Notes: generated from the letters alone by a model not told the origin. 64,000 bases of DNA from Paraspadella gotoi (GCA_051294375.1 CM119263.1:2725583-2789582), one strand, 5' to 3'. Counted from the first letter of the stretch, positions 11,372-22,624 are shown. Numbers and translations are program-made.

Positions 11372-11530
11372 GGACGACGACGACGACGACAACGACAGCG
11401 ACGACGTCGACGACGACGATGACAGCGACCGCGATGACGACGACAACGATGACGACGACGATGTTGATGACGACAGCGACGATGACAGCGACGACGACGA
11501 CAGCGACGACGATAATGACGAGAAGAAAAT
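11372..11530. repeat. (GAC)n repeat with gat/agc variants
   Basis: gacgacgacgacgacaacga and relatives over 160 bases. Poly-Val frames on the minus strand are artefacts. Confidence 0.9.
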
Positions 11531-11649
11531 CGTTATTAGACGTCGATTGAGGGCGAATGACTTGGAAAAAAAAAGGAGGAAAACTTGGGAGGGAAAAAAT
11601 CAAAGAAGCGGAAACTGGAGGAAAGAAAAGAAACAGATTTTAATCATTT

Positions 11650-11905
11650 ACTCTTTCATTTCTTTCTTTTCTATTTTTTCATCCTTTTCCTCTCTTTCAT
11701 CCACGACCTTTCTTTTCTATTTTTTCTCCCTTTCCTTTCCTCTTTTCCTTTCCTTTCCTTTTTTTCCCTTACCTTTCCTTTCCTTTCCTTTTTTTTCTTA
11801 CCTTTCCTTTCCTTTCCTTTCCTTTCCTTTCCTCTCCTTTCCTTTCCTCTCCTTTCCTTTCCTTTCCTTTCCACCCCTCACTATTCCTTTCCTTTTTTTC
11901 CTCCC
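11650..11905. repeat. (CCTTT)n pentanucleotide repeat
   Basis: Tandem cctttcctttcctttccttt, with some cctct and tttttt units. Confidence 0.95.
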
Positions 11906-12263
11906 TCCTCGGTTAATGAGGAAAATGATCTCCACGGATAAAGAAAGCGTTTTATGGCTAAATCTCTCAATGACGCGTATCACTTTCAACTTTCACACTT
12001 TTCTCTTTTCTACTCTTTGCTCCAGTGAGACTTTTTTCTTTTCACATTCTCAGGCGCGAGTTTCAACTTAATCCGTGAATTTTAAATTTTTCGCACTTTT
12101 TTCATTTTGTGATGGATTTAAGCTCTTTTCTTTTTCCATTGCAGGTTTCTTTCCTTGTTAAATACATTAAATTGAGAAGTGAATTGAGATAAATTAAATC
12201 TCTCGTTTAATTTAAACGAGAAATTTAAAATTTTATCTTAAGATTTGAATAAAATTGGTACAA

Positions 12264-12700
12264 CCAATATAAAAATTATCCATTCATTTAATAGATAAGC
12301 TATCTTACCCCTGAATTTGGACAGGCTTTGGTGGTTTAGGATAAGGATAAGGCGCTAAGTGGGCTGAAGATGACTATCCGTAACTTCTATAACCCCCTCT
12401 AGCAGCCATGGAACGGGTCCCTGGGCTTGGAACCAGGCTTGAGGGTTTGCCATGCCCCCAAGGCGGCTTACGGCCGTCCTCACGCTTCCCACAGGGTAGG
12501 TACCGGGTTGGGATTGAACCCGGTACCTAGTGGTCATGAGCTGATGGCTTTACTCAATGAGCCACCGGGTCAGGACCGAAGGTGTCATGCTTATAGGCGG
12601 GGTGAACCTAGGCAATGCCCGACTACAGTCTCCATCACACTTACAAGATAATGACATAGCAAGCTTTCAATCAAGACTCTCACAGTCTCGTTTATTCACT
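12264..12700. repeat. dispersed repeat interrupted by a SINE (filled site)
   Basis: Left flank (to about 12338) and right flank (from about 12628) together match the uninterrupted stretch at 516-660. Divergence between the two copies is clear but order is intact. A third, inverted fragment is near 34037-34085 (attggttgtaccaaaatt). Confidence 0.75.
12339..12627 (-). mobile_element. tRNA-derived SINE, inserted in the dispersed repeat
   Basis: Same family as 906-1188. On the minus strand the A-like box TGGCTCATTGAG is at 12553-12564 and the B box GGTTCAATCCC at 12510-12520. The 3' end shows a repeated ggataa (12339-12350), which may be tail or target-site sequence. Confidence 0.85.
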
Positions 12701-12859
12701 CCCAGAGTACCTGGCTTTCCTATCAATGAAGTGGTATATTATTTCAAAGAATGTTTCAATTGTATTTTTTTTTCGAAAATTAAAATTAAATTAACGATAC
12801 AAATGTGGAAGAGAATCGAATACTTCAAATTTCGTTTCCCGATATTTTACATATATACA

Positions 12860-12863
<4 letters not shown>

Positions 12864-12896
<33 letters not shown>
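12864..12896. repeat. (CT)n microsatellite ending in a gap
   Basis: CT run that stops at N bases. Confidence 0.95.
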
Positions 12897-12921
12897 NNNN
12901 NNNNNNNNNNNNNNNNNNNNN
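12897..12921. other. assembly gap, 25 N
   Basis: A fixed-size 25-N gap. The sequence right of it is the start of the duplicated block. Confidence 1.
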
Positions 12922-14965
12922 AAATAAAAGAGATGAATTGAGAGAATAATACTTTAATAGTTTGAAAAAATTTTTGTTTGTCTTCGTCTTTTTAATTATT
13001 GAAAGTTTAGGAATATTTACCTCGATTTATTTGGATGAGCTGAGCGGTGTCAAAAGTCACATCACAGTCACAATGACAAGTGGACATTCACAGTCACAAG
13101 TCGATGCTAGAAATATTCTGATTGGGGGGAAAAAAAAAATTAAAAAAATTTGAAAAACGACGAAAAAATAACGAAGACGATGACGACGACGATGGCGACA
13201 ACAACGTGGACGAAAACAATCTTGTGAACTACACAGACAGACGCGAAGCTATGAAATACCGGGAGGCAAGACGGACCAGAAAAACTGGGAAACAAAGAGA
13301 ATTAACTGCAGAGCGAGGAGAGAGAGAGGAGAGAGAAGAAGAGAGAGAGAGAGAGGAGAAGAGAGAGAGAGAGAGAGAACGGGCTTGGTCGAGAAAGATT
13401 CAGAGAAGCGAATCTGTGGGGAGGGTTATTTCTCGGTTATGGGGTAGAGATTGCCTTGAAGGAAAAAGGAAAAGGAAAAAAAAGAGGAAACAAAAGGAGA
13501 AAAGTTGCACACAAAAATTGGCTCCATTTTGCGGTCATGAGTCATTTATCGTCTTTATTTCGTTGTACAACCTGATCCTCGGTTATCTATACCCAATACC
13601 TCTTCTCTTCTCATATTCAATGCATCATAAAAGCCGAAAACTTGGCATTATTCTCTCTCTCGCTCTCTCGATCAGCTCTCCTTCTCTCTCACTCTCTTTA
13701 CTCTTCTCTACTCTCTCTCTCTCTCTCTCTCGGTCTCTACATTCAATCCATCATAAATAGCCGAAAACTTGATTCCGTTGCTCATAAACTTTTTAATTGA
13801 CGGCAAACTCTACTCGGAAAGTGAAAGTGAAAAGATGAATGAAAACTGGAAGAGTGTAACTATGAGGTACTTATTACCCATGGCGACGACGTGACGACGA
13901 CGACGAATGACGCTGACAGACGCTTAAAACACAGAGCTGAGGACGACGACAGCAAAAAGGACACGACGACGACGACGACGCGACGACCGGCGAAAACTGC
14001 ATCTAACGGCGGCCATAACACTCGTGTTCAAGACCTGAATATTATTGAGGCCTACGGTCGTTCTTGCCGTCTCACCGCCAGATGCCGGTTCATAGGCTTC
14101 CGCAGCGGCCCACCGCTCGCCGCTCGCCGGATGACAGGCACCTCGGAGCGCTTTATAGTCGGAGAGTGCTCGCCTTAAACCTGCCTGAATTCTGCTGACG
14201 GCCGCTTGACGCTTGAATGAGGCCGCATGTCTCCGCCACGACCGCCTGACGTGCCGCAAAACGCTCTCGCCGTTTGATCCGGCCAGCCCGCCCCCGACAC
14301 CGCCTGAGCGCCGCTTGACGCCGATGAGTCTCATACTAATCTAGTATTAAAAGCCAGCGGTATGCAGGCCTTCGGAGATGCTATTTTCATCGCCTGTTCG
14401 TGGCGTCATTGAACAGTTAATTTCCCTGGTCTCAACGACTCAGGCTTTATTCTTGCGCTCTTGGCCTAGCACGTCCCTGCCTGAAAAGAAGTTGATGTCT
14501 AATGAGAAAATACCTGACTGTTTCATTGAGATGGATTTAGGAAGAAAAAATGAGGGAAAGGTTTATAAGAAGAGATGAGGTTTTGTGGAAAGTAATAAAA
14601 AGGCTAGGAATATGTAGTTTGGAGTACAAAGTGGAAGATTACGGGAGAGATAGTAAGTAATAAAGTAGTAAGTATAAATAGTTTTCAAAGGATAAAGTTA
14701 AAGTAATGAAAAATATCGAATGAGTCGTTTACCTTTCAGGACAGTGCATTTAGCCACGCCTTAATTTAACTTAGCTTTGGCTCAAAGTCATAATTATATT
14801 AATTATATAGTTAATAAATCATTCATTTATAAATATATCCTCAGGATCTGAAGTTCCGGCCCAATCCGAGAGAGAGAGAAACAAAAGAACGAAATGACAG
14901 GTGAGTCGTTAAAATTTTTAACACGTCGTACCAGACGATTTCATGGGAGAGAATGGACCAGAGAG
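12922..14965 (+). repeat. duplicated 2.1-kb block, copy 2
   Basis: Collinear with 3895-6060. It differs by many one- or two-base insertions and deletions and by shorter microsatellites. The copy starts at the gap edge. The indel pattern resembles poorly polished long-read sequence as much as evolutionary decay. Confidence 0.85.
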
Positions 14966-14987
14966 AGAAGAGAGAGAGAGGAGAGAG

Positions 14988-15019
<32 letters not shown>

Positions 15020-15027
15020 GAGAGAGT

Positions 15028-15062
<35 letters not shown>

Positions 15063-15082
15063 GAGAGAGAGAGAAAGAGAAC
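14940..15082. repeat. GA-rich microsatellite
   Basis: GA with gagg and gaag interruptions. It ends copy 2, and flanking DNA beyond it does not match the flank of copy 1. Confidence 0.9.
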
Positions 15083-15850
15083 CGAAGCCGAGATCCCAAT
15101 AAGAAAGAAACGAGAGGAACGGGGAGAACGAGCACCTGACGCACTGGATTAGAGCCAAGTGAGGAAGTGTTAAATAGAAAATAGCCCCGATTAAAACCCT
15201 CCTTAAAGAGAGAAAGAAAATACCGGATGGACAGCGACGAGAACTAGAGACCCGAGAAAATGAAAGAGAGAAAGAAAAACGAAAAAACGAAGTAAGAAAG
15301 AAAGCAAAGAAAGAAAGGAAAGAAAAGTAGAAAGAAAGAAAGAAAGAGAAGAAGAGATCGAAAAAGAGATAACAGACAAGATATAGTAAGTGGTGTCTGG
15401 AACAGCTGATAAAACCGGAAGATTCAGCTCACAAGAATGAAAAACGAAATAGAGCAAGCACGCAATACAGACAGCCAGAACGCGGCCACTAAGTAGAGCC
15501 GCTAAAACAAGATAACAAGAAAGAATAGAAAGGAAAAGAAAAAAAAAGGAAACTGCGACAAGAACCCAAGAAAAAACACACATAGAGATCATAAGAAAGA
15601 AAGAAGGTGTAAATCGACAGCAAACAAAAGGAGATAATAAGTCTAAGTGACGCGCAAGAAAAAAATTCGAAAAGTGACGAATCCGGTATTGAAACAAAAG
15701 TGAAAACGGATGCGATTATATAAAGCCAAGATGTCAAGTGTGGCAGTAAAATGATCCAAGAGAAATAAAAAAAGAGAAAATCAGAAGAAAGCAAAGAAAA
15801 ATAAAAAAGTAAACTTAAAGACGTTACAGAAGGCGCAATAAAAGAAAGAA
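15083..15850. other. purine-rich spacer, no gene seen
   Basis: A-rich, G-containing DNA with gaaagaaag units near 15290-15350. A 164-codon minus-strand frame is almost all F/S/L/V and lacks gene-like composition. Confidence 0.6.
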
Positions 15851-15865
15851 AAGGTGTTTTTTTTT

Positions 15866-16087
15866 CCTTCTGGTTTTATTCTTCTCCGTCGTTCTCCTGA
15901 CTCAGAATCAGTAACCGTGAAGAAACAATCGTTCTCTTTTCTTTTTTCTTTTTTCTGCTTTTATTTTCATCTTTCTATCCTTCTTCTATTCTACTCTTCC
16001 CTAGTTTTTCTTATCATCTTTTTATACCCAAGATGCTCTTGGAGTTCGTGGACCTCGCGAGAGTCTCTCTCTCTCTCTTCTCTCTCT

Positions 16088-16145
<58 letters not shown>

Positions 16146-16972
16146 TCTCTCTCTTCTTCGTCATGTCGGGGGACTTCACACAACCTTATTCGCAACCTCT
16201 CTCTCTCTCTCATTATCTCTCCTCTCGTCTCTCTCACTCTCTCTCTCCTCTCTCTCTCCTCTCTTTCTCTCTCTCTCTCTCTCTCTCGTCTCTCTCCTCT
16301 CTCCTCTCTTCTCTTCCCTCTCTTCCCCCCCTCTCTTCTCGCTTCCTGTGCCCTCTTTCTTCGCTTTCAGCCCAAACTTCCACTTTTTTCCTTAATTTAT
16401 ATTTTTCGAAAAGTATCTACTTTGACGAAATGAGCTAAATTTCTGAAAATTTAAGCACTTTCGATAACACAGATTTATACTTAAATGCGGAGGCAGAAGA
16501 AATTCCTCGCTGCGTTGATAGATAATAGATGTATAGCAATTCGAGTTTTTTGTTATTGTATAGTAATAATTGATTAGACGATTATTAACCCCCGATTTTA
16601 ATTTTAAACAATATTTCGGTAATGCGTTTTATATAGGCATTTCGAAGTTTTAACTGAACAAAAAAATCATGGAATTTAATCTTTAAGTTTGCAAATTGAC
16701 CTTCGTCTATAAAACAGGAGCTTCTAATCTATTTTATTCAAAAACACTACTTTGAATTAATAAAAAGACGGATTTTTGAGCTTGTATGAAAGTTCATACC
16801 ATCAGGTTTATGTCGCCCTCAAAGCGCGCGAGAGGATAATAACCGGTCGGGAGGCAGGATTTAAAGATGGGCGGACGAGAAACTAGTTTTGACTGAAAAA
16901 GCGAAAGGATGAAGGAGTTTCATCGGGGGGAAATAAATAATTCCTCTTCGCTTAAGTAGGGACTCTTAGAGC
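15866..16972 (+). repeat. large inverted repeat, left arm
   Basis: Outer end tccttctggttttattcttc pairs with the reverse complement near 18040-18062. Inner landmarks such as ctttcgctttttcag (as its complement) and gtttatgtcgccctcaa are mirrored in the right arm. Contains CT tracts at 16065-16145 and 16190-16312. The arms carry many small indels. Confidence 0.85.
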
Positions 16973-17023
16973 AGAGAGATGAGAGACGAGCAGAGATGCG
17001 AGAAGAGAGAGAGACGAGGTCGA

Positions 17024-17860
17024 GACTCTCTAAGAGCCCTACTTAAGCGAAGAGGAATTATTTATTCCCCGCGATTAAACTCCTCATCCTTTCGCTTTTT
17101 CAGTAAAACTAGTTTCTCGTCCGCCATCTTTAAATCTCTCTCCTCCGACCGGTTATTACTCTCGTCGCCGCTTGAGGGCGACATAAACCTGATGTATGAC
17201 TTCATAAACTCAGAAAATCCGCTTTTTATTATTCAAAGATTTTTTTGAATAAATAAAGAAGCTCCTGTTTTATAGACGAAGTCAATTCTAACTTAAAGAT
17301 TAAATTCCATGATTTTTTTGTTCAGTTTAAAACTTCAAATGCTATATAAAACGATTACGAAAATTGTAAAATTAAAATCGGGTTAATAATCGTCTAATCA
17401 ATTATTTACTAACAAAAAACAAAAAACTCGATCTATACATCTATATCTATCAACGCGAGGAATTTCCTTCTGCCTCCGCATTTAATCATAATTCTGTTTA
17501 TCGAAGCTTAAATTTAAAATTAGCTCATTTCTCAAAAGATTCTTTTCGAAAAATTATAAAAAGGAAAAAAAGTGGAAGTTTGGCTGAAAAGCGAAGAAAG
17601 AAGGAAGCGAGAGAGAGGGGGGGAGAGAGANNNNNNNNNNNNNNNNNNNNNNNNNNNNNNNNNNNNNNNNNNNNNNNNNNNNNNNNNNNNNNNNNNNNNN
17701 NNNNNNNNNNNNNNNNNNNNNNNNNNNNNNNNNNNNNNNNNNNNNNNNNNNNNNNNNNNNNNNNNNNNNNNNNNNNNNNNNNNNNNNNNNNNNNNNNNNN
17801 NNNNNNNNNNNNNNNNNNNNNNNNNNNNNNNNNNNNNNNNNNNNNNNNNNNNNNNNNNNN

Positions 17861-17897
<37 letters not shown>

Positions 17898-18070
17898 ACG
17901 CAAAGAGATCTTGGGTAAAAATGAAGAAAAACTAAGGGAAGAAGAATAAAGAAGGAAATAAAAGAGAAAAATAAAAAGAAAAAAAGAAAAAAAGAAAAGA
18001 GACGATTTTTCTTCGTTACTCTGATCAGGAAACGCGAGAAGAATAAAACCAGAAGGAAAAAAAAACACCT
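17024..18070 (-). repeat. large inverted repeat, right arm (contains a gap)
   Basis: Reverse complement of 15866-16972 around a roughly 50-bp GA-rich centre. Its GA tract, the complement of the left CT tract, is mostly replaced by Ns. Confidence 0.85.
17631..17860. other. assembly gap, 230 N
   Basis: A sized gap between GA-rich sequences, at the position mirrored by the CT tracts of the left arm. Confidence 1.
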
Positions 18071-18248
18071 TTTCTTTCTTTTATTTTCTTTAATTTCTTT
18101 TATTTTCTTTTCTTTCTTTTATTTTCTTTTTTATTCTCTTATCATTTTCTTGACATCTTCTTTTATAATCGTCGTTTCACTTTTGTTTAAATCCGATTTC
18201 ACTTTCGAATTTTTTTCTTCTTCATTTTCTCTTTTTGTTGCGTCGATT

Positions 18249-18252
18249 TAAC

Positions 18253-18314
<62 letters not shown>

Positions 18315-18440
18315 CTCTTCTCTCTTTCTTTCTTTCTTTCTTACTTTCTTTCTTTCTTTCTTTCTTTCTTTTTTTCTTTCTTTCTCTCTTTCTTTCTCTC
18401 TCTCTATCTCTCTTTCTCTATTTCTTTCTTCTCTTTAAGA
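18249..18440. repeat. (TTTC)n tetranucleotide repeat
   Basis: Tandem tttc with a few variants. Confidence 0.95.
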
Positions 18441-18509
18441 GGTTTTATCGCTATTCTATTTTAACACCTTCTCACTCTTTCTTTCTTTTCTTATTGATCT
18501 CGGCTTCGT

Positions 18510-18543
<34 letters not shown>

Positions 18544-18718
18544 TTTCTCTCTTCCTCTCTCATCTCTCCTCTCTCTCTCTCGGTCTCCTCTATTCTTCTT
18601 ACACTGCATCTACTTGCCTCTCTCTCTCTTCTCTCTCTCTTCCTCTATCTCTCTCCTCTCTGCAATCTCTCGTCTCTCCCTCTCTCTTCTCTCTCTCTCT
18701 CTCACTCAATCTCTCCCA
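18510..18718. repeat. CT-rich tract
   Basis: CT with cctc, cgt and tat interruptions. Confidence 0.85.
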
Positions 18719-18930
18719 TATTTAGTTATCTCCTCATATTTGCTTCGAATGCGATCGTCATCTCCTTTCTTCCCAGTTTCCAATTTCCTTCTGTGTTTCC
18801 CTTTCGACAACTTTTTTTGTGTTGAAGAAGAAGAGGAAGAGTATGATGAGGAGGAGGAGAAGGAGGAAGAGGAGTACGAGGACGTCCACCCTTATCTCTT
18901 TTTTAACGTTCACTGCTTTTTCTTGTTCAG

Positions 18931-19022
18931 CAACTCAAAAACGCTGCCCAGCTATCACAGTCTCACCGCCTAACGAAAGGCGATTCCTACCTTACATCAA
19001 ATATTCACCTCTTGATTGTGAA
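18931..19022 (+). CDS. candidate internal exon, unrecognised
   Basis: A strong acceptor (ctgctttttcttgttcag) and a GTATGT donor bound 92 bases. The most protein-like frame starts with two bases of a split codon and reads TQKRCPAITVSPPNERRFLP, then YIKYSPLDCE, ending in phase 0. Two cysteines and the Pro/Tyr-rich content would suit an extracellular domain. If the donor is not used, the frame stops at TGA just before an AATAAA near 19047, so a terminal exon is also possible. No partner exon was identified and I do not recognise the product. Confidence 0.3.
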
Positions 19023-19079
19023 GTATGTATTGTTTGTGTTTATTGAAATAAAAGTAAAGTGATTAGACAAGCAGATAAA

Positions 19080-19300
19080 CTGACAGACGAGATATACCGT
19101 CGCTCATAAGGGCATTCTGACTTATATTTAGAATGGGCTGCCGGGTTGCCGCTTGTGTCAGTCTACCCTTTGGGGACAGACAGACCAATAGTCTACATAC
19201 CAACCTTATGTACGAACCAACCCGCGTTCCAAAAGGAAAATTAAAATTTTCTCAGATGATTCTCGAAAAAAATTTGTAGACGACAAAAACAAAATTATAA
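19080..19300. other. no gene seen
   Basis: Mixed unique-looking sequence between two exon candidates on opposite strands. Confidence 0.5.
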
Positions 19301-19302
19301 CA

Positions 19303-19336
<34 letters not shown>
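19303..19336. repeat. (CT)n microsatellite
   Basis: Short CT run followed by C-rich DNA. On the minus strand it lies just inside the intron after the donor at 19376. Confidence 0.9.
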
Positions 19337-19376
19337 CCCCTTCACCCCACCCCGCCCCCCAAACCCCTCTACTCAC

Positions 19377-19513
19377 CCCCAACGAATTCCCCCTATGAAG
19401 ATCCAGGGCGATGTCCTTGACGCTGCGTGATTTCTGCGAGGCACTGGAACCATCGTCTTTCCCTTGCCTGCAACTCGGTCGGGGGAGAAACTCGTGTAAT
19501 CCGACTTTGAGGT
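19377..19513 (-). CDS. internal coding exon, unrecognised protein
   Basis: On the minus strand the acceptor tgtttttttactgcaag and a GTGAGT donor bound 137 bases. One frame stays open: two bases of a split codon then 45 codons, ending in phase 0. It reads LKVGLHEFLPRPSCRQGKDD, then a Ser/Lys-rich stretch, then SVKDIALDLHRGNSLG. This looks like a polar linker followed by a short helix. Codon choice is varied and not repeat-derived. It is on the same strand as the exon at 683-780 and could belong to the same gene, but at least one exon between them would be needed to reconcile the phases (0 out here, 1 in there). Confidence 0.5.
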
Positions 19514-19574
19514 CTTGCAGTAAAAAAACAGTTTGATCACTTTCTGTCGTTGCGGAACCGGTTTTTTTTTTTTT

Positions 19575-20045
19575 TTTGAAGGGGGGAGGTTGAATGGGGA
19601 GAGAGGTAGGGGGGGATGAAGGGGGGTTGGTAGGGGGGAGGTGATGGAGGAGGGGATGAGAGGGAAGGAGAGGAAGCGGAGTAAGGAGCGAAAGATAAAT
19701 AGTATGAGAAATAAAAAAGGATAGAAGGTGATTAGGAAAAGTTGGGAGGAAAAGAAGGTTAGGGAAAATGGGAAAGCGGAAAATGAAGTGAAGAAGCGAA
19801 AAATAAAATGAAGAAGAGGAAAATGAAGAAGCGAAAAATGAAATGAAGAAGCGGAGATTCCGAGCGAAGGAAGCGAAAGGAGGTCGAGTGAAGAACGAAA
19901 CGACGAGATCGTTGAACGGAGTGGAACGAAGAGTTTGGTTTGAGAGGAGTGACGAGTTGAATGAAGTGATGAAGTGACGCGAAGTGTTGACGGAAGTGAC
20001 GAGAGTGATGAATAAAGTGACGTGAAGTGATTGAGTTGAAGAAAG
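19575..20045. repeat. G-rich then 'gaagtgacg' purine repeats
   Basis: ggggggaggt runs at 19580-19690 are followed by gaagaagcgaaaaatgaaat and gaagtgacgcgaagtgttga units. Confidence 0.75.
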
Positions 20046-20500
20046 AATTGAAAACCAAAAAAAAAAAAAAAATATCGATCGTTGAGAGAATATATAATTT
20101 CATAATTAAATTCTTTTTAATTTAAAATAGAATGATAGTTGACTTTTTGATGGTTTTAGTTAAATATCATTATAAAGAATTAGATTCAAAGTAAAAACTC
20201 ATTCGCGAGAGGCTCAAAAGCTCCGTTGTCAACTTCGTTCCCTTCAACTAGCGACTCCTTTCTCATCTCCAGTGTTTACGGTGATCCATTACATACTTTT
20301 TTTTTCCTTTAATCTTGTTTACAACTCATTTCTCGGAAATGACTTCGCCGCTTCGGTCTCTCGCCCCTTATATATAAGGGGAGTCGGTCGAGACGGAAAA
20401 AAGTCAGGGATGGAGTGAAAAACTCGTCAATACTAATAAGTATCCTTTTGATATGAAAATAAATTTTTTTTAAAAAAATGTTATTAAATTTTGATGGTTT
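20046..20500. other. no gene seen; contains an 18-bp perfect palindrome
   Basis: AT-rich DNA. The palindrome CCCCTTATATATAAGGGG is at 20364-20381, with short outer arms gtctc and gagac. It could be a chance structure, a TATA-like element or the centre of an old hairpin. Confidence 0.5.
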
Positions 20501-20554
20501 GTATTAATATTCTCTCTACGACCGAGGCCTTGTTCTCTACTCCACTGGACACTC

Positions 20555-20660
20555 TCATCTGAGAACGCTCTACTCTCTACTCTCTACTCTACTCTATTCT
20601 CTATTCTCTCCTCACTACTCTACTCTCTACTCTACTCTCTACTCTCTATCCATTCCCTCT
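20555..20660. repeat. (CTCTA)n repeat
   Basis: tctctactctctactctact-type tandem units. Confidence 0.85.
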
Positions 20661-20703
20661 CTTTTCTATGTATCTTCACTCTCTACGCATCATCCCGGAA
20701 TCC

Positions 20704-20827
<124 letters not shown>

Positions 20828-20915
20828 TTTTCCTTCAATACTCCTTCATTCTAATCTTCCCACCGTCCCTAAACTTTCACATCCCCGTATTTTCCGGCCG
20901 ATCTGTCGGCACCCT

Positions 20916-21111
20916 TCATCCAGCCGATCTCTCCCCCGACCGATCTCTCATCCGGCCGATCTTCCGGCCGAACTTCCGGCGACCTTTGCTGTGCTGATTT
21001 CCATTGGCGAATACAACGACCGGAAACTCGAGCGTCTTTTCGCCGACGATCGTCTCTTCGGCGCTGAAGTCGCGTCGACGACAGAAGACGACGCCCACGC
21101 CCATCGTGGAC
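20916..21111 (-). CDS. candidate terminal exon, unrecognised
   Basis: A good minus-strand acceptor (cccccctccttccag) leads into one base of a split codon, then an open frame to TGA. It starts STMGVGVVFCRRRDFSAEET, continues with IVGEKTLEFPVVVFANGNQH, and ends in a basic tail (RRKFGRKIGRMRDRSGERSA). The tail is encoded by ccggccgatct minisatellite units, so the real exon may stop earlier. No good donor is seen inside. Codons outside the tail look genuine. Confidence 0.3.
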
Positions 21112-21120
21112 CTGGAAGGA

Positions 21121-21330
21121 GGGGGGGAATCAATCAATCAATCATTGGATCAATCGATCGATCAGTCAATCAATCGATCGATCGACCGTTCTATTAATTA
21201 AGCAATCAATCGTTCAATCAATAGCTTAACTCAAATCAATCATCTAATCAATGAATCAATGAATGAATGAATGAAATAATGAATGATAATAAATCAATCA
21301 ATCATCGATTATCTAATCAATCATTAGAAA
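21121..21330. repeat. (ATCA)n/(ATCG)n repeat
   Basis: caatcaatcaatcattggat, gatcgatcgatc and gaatgaatgaatga blocks. Both-strand frames are artefacts. Confidence 0.9.
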
Positions 21331-21474
21331 TTGTTGTGAGCTTTCATATAGGACTAATTAATTAACCTTAATTTACATGTTTAACTAACTTTTAATAACA
21401 TCAACATTATAGTTCGCATTAATTGACGTTAATTGGATCTTTTTGTTTTTTTCTCTTCTCATCTTCCCCTTTTT

Positions 21475-21595
21475 CTCTGTGGTCGCCTTTGATTCCTCCC
21501 AGCGACAAGCACTTGGCCAGAAATCGTTTGCCTTTGGCTGCAATTGTCCGGGGACCAAGAAACAGTCCCACGTGACCGGATACTGGGAGGCAGAG
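21475..21595. other. exon-like island, strand uncertain
   Basis: Both strands have plausible acceptors next to unique sequence. Plus strand: cctttgattcctcccag then RQALGQKSFAFGCNCPGTKK. Minus strand: ctctctgcctcccag then either a Trp/Cys-rich frame (YPVTWDCFLVPGQLQPKAND) or a basic frame (GPRTIAAKGKRFLAKCLSLG) that stops nearby. I cannot choose between them. Confidence 0.25.
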
Positions 21596-21688
21596 AGAGA
21601 GAGGAAGAGGGGGAGAGAGAGAGAGAGGGATAAAGAGAGTGAGAGAAAAACAGAGGGAGAGGGAGATGTAGAGACTGAGGGAGAGGGG

Positions 21689-21772
<84 letters not shown>
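21596..21772. repeat. GA-rich microsatellite
   Basis: GA with gggaga and gtagag interruptions, then about 35 clean units. Confidence 0.95.
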
Positions 21773-22106
21773 TATATTGGCCGGGGCAGAGGATCCCCGG
21801 TGATTTGCAATGGAGAATTGAAAGTCACGAATTGACTGCAGGGGTCAGCGGTGACGCCGTTCGGACTTTCGCATTGGCCAAGCCTATTGCTTGTCCGCCA
21901 AGCACTATCCTCTTTCTCGTCCGCCAAGCAATATTCCGTTTTAAATCCACCAAGCCATTTTTTAAAATTCACTTTCCCTTCTACTTTTCCCTTTTAATTC
22001 GGACGGGAATAAATTCTCTCTTTATTTAGAAACGAGCAGCCAAGCAATATTTGCCAAGCGAAACTTCATTAGGATAATTGTGATAGCTTCGTCCGGGGCG
22101 GGTACC

Positions 22107-22191
22107 ATGTCGTCTTTTATTGAGGCTAATGAGAACTCGCTCATGGTGTTGGCGAAGGAGCATTGCAAAAACGATGCAGCGGTGCCAACCG
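22107..22191 (+). CDS. candidate first coding exon, weak
   Basis: ATG in context taccATGt starts MSSFIEANENSLMVLAKEHC, and a GTAATT donor follows 28 codons and one base. Without splicing the frame runs to 22301. The composition is unlike the repeats around it. Upstream are 'ccgccaagcaatatt' repeats. No partner exon was found. Confidence 0.22.
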
Positions 22192-22624
22192 GTAATTGTT
22201 TAAAAACCGGAACTTACGGTGCTAGCAAGGAGCGAAGCGGAAGTGGCAGAAGGAATGGAATCGAATTGGATAATTGTACAAAGTGGCATTCATTTTTGTA
22301 AGGCGACAGATAAAAAAAACTTTGGTTTAAATTTATAAATAAAACAATACAAAAAAAGAATTCCAAATAAGTTTTTGCGACCGGCATTTGAACAGAGGGA
22401 GAAAATTTTTACTTCTCAGCGAGCATTGAAATTTTTAAAGAATTCGGCCGGCGATTTTATTAATTTTTTCCTTATTAATAATCAGTATCTCCACTACGGG
22501 TTAAGAGAGAAGAAAATCGGGTGCTTGCTTGGAAAGCTGCGGTGCTAGGAAATGCCGGTTCGTTTTTCCGGCCTTGGACGGCGTCTGAACCAAAAAATCT
22601 TTGGAAAAACGAAATGATGGGAAT

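Noticed and set aside
20364-20381. TATA-like promoter at the CCCCTTATATATAAGGGG palindrome
   Set aside because: No gene start or exon is found at a suitable distance; kept only as a sequence note.
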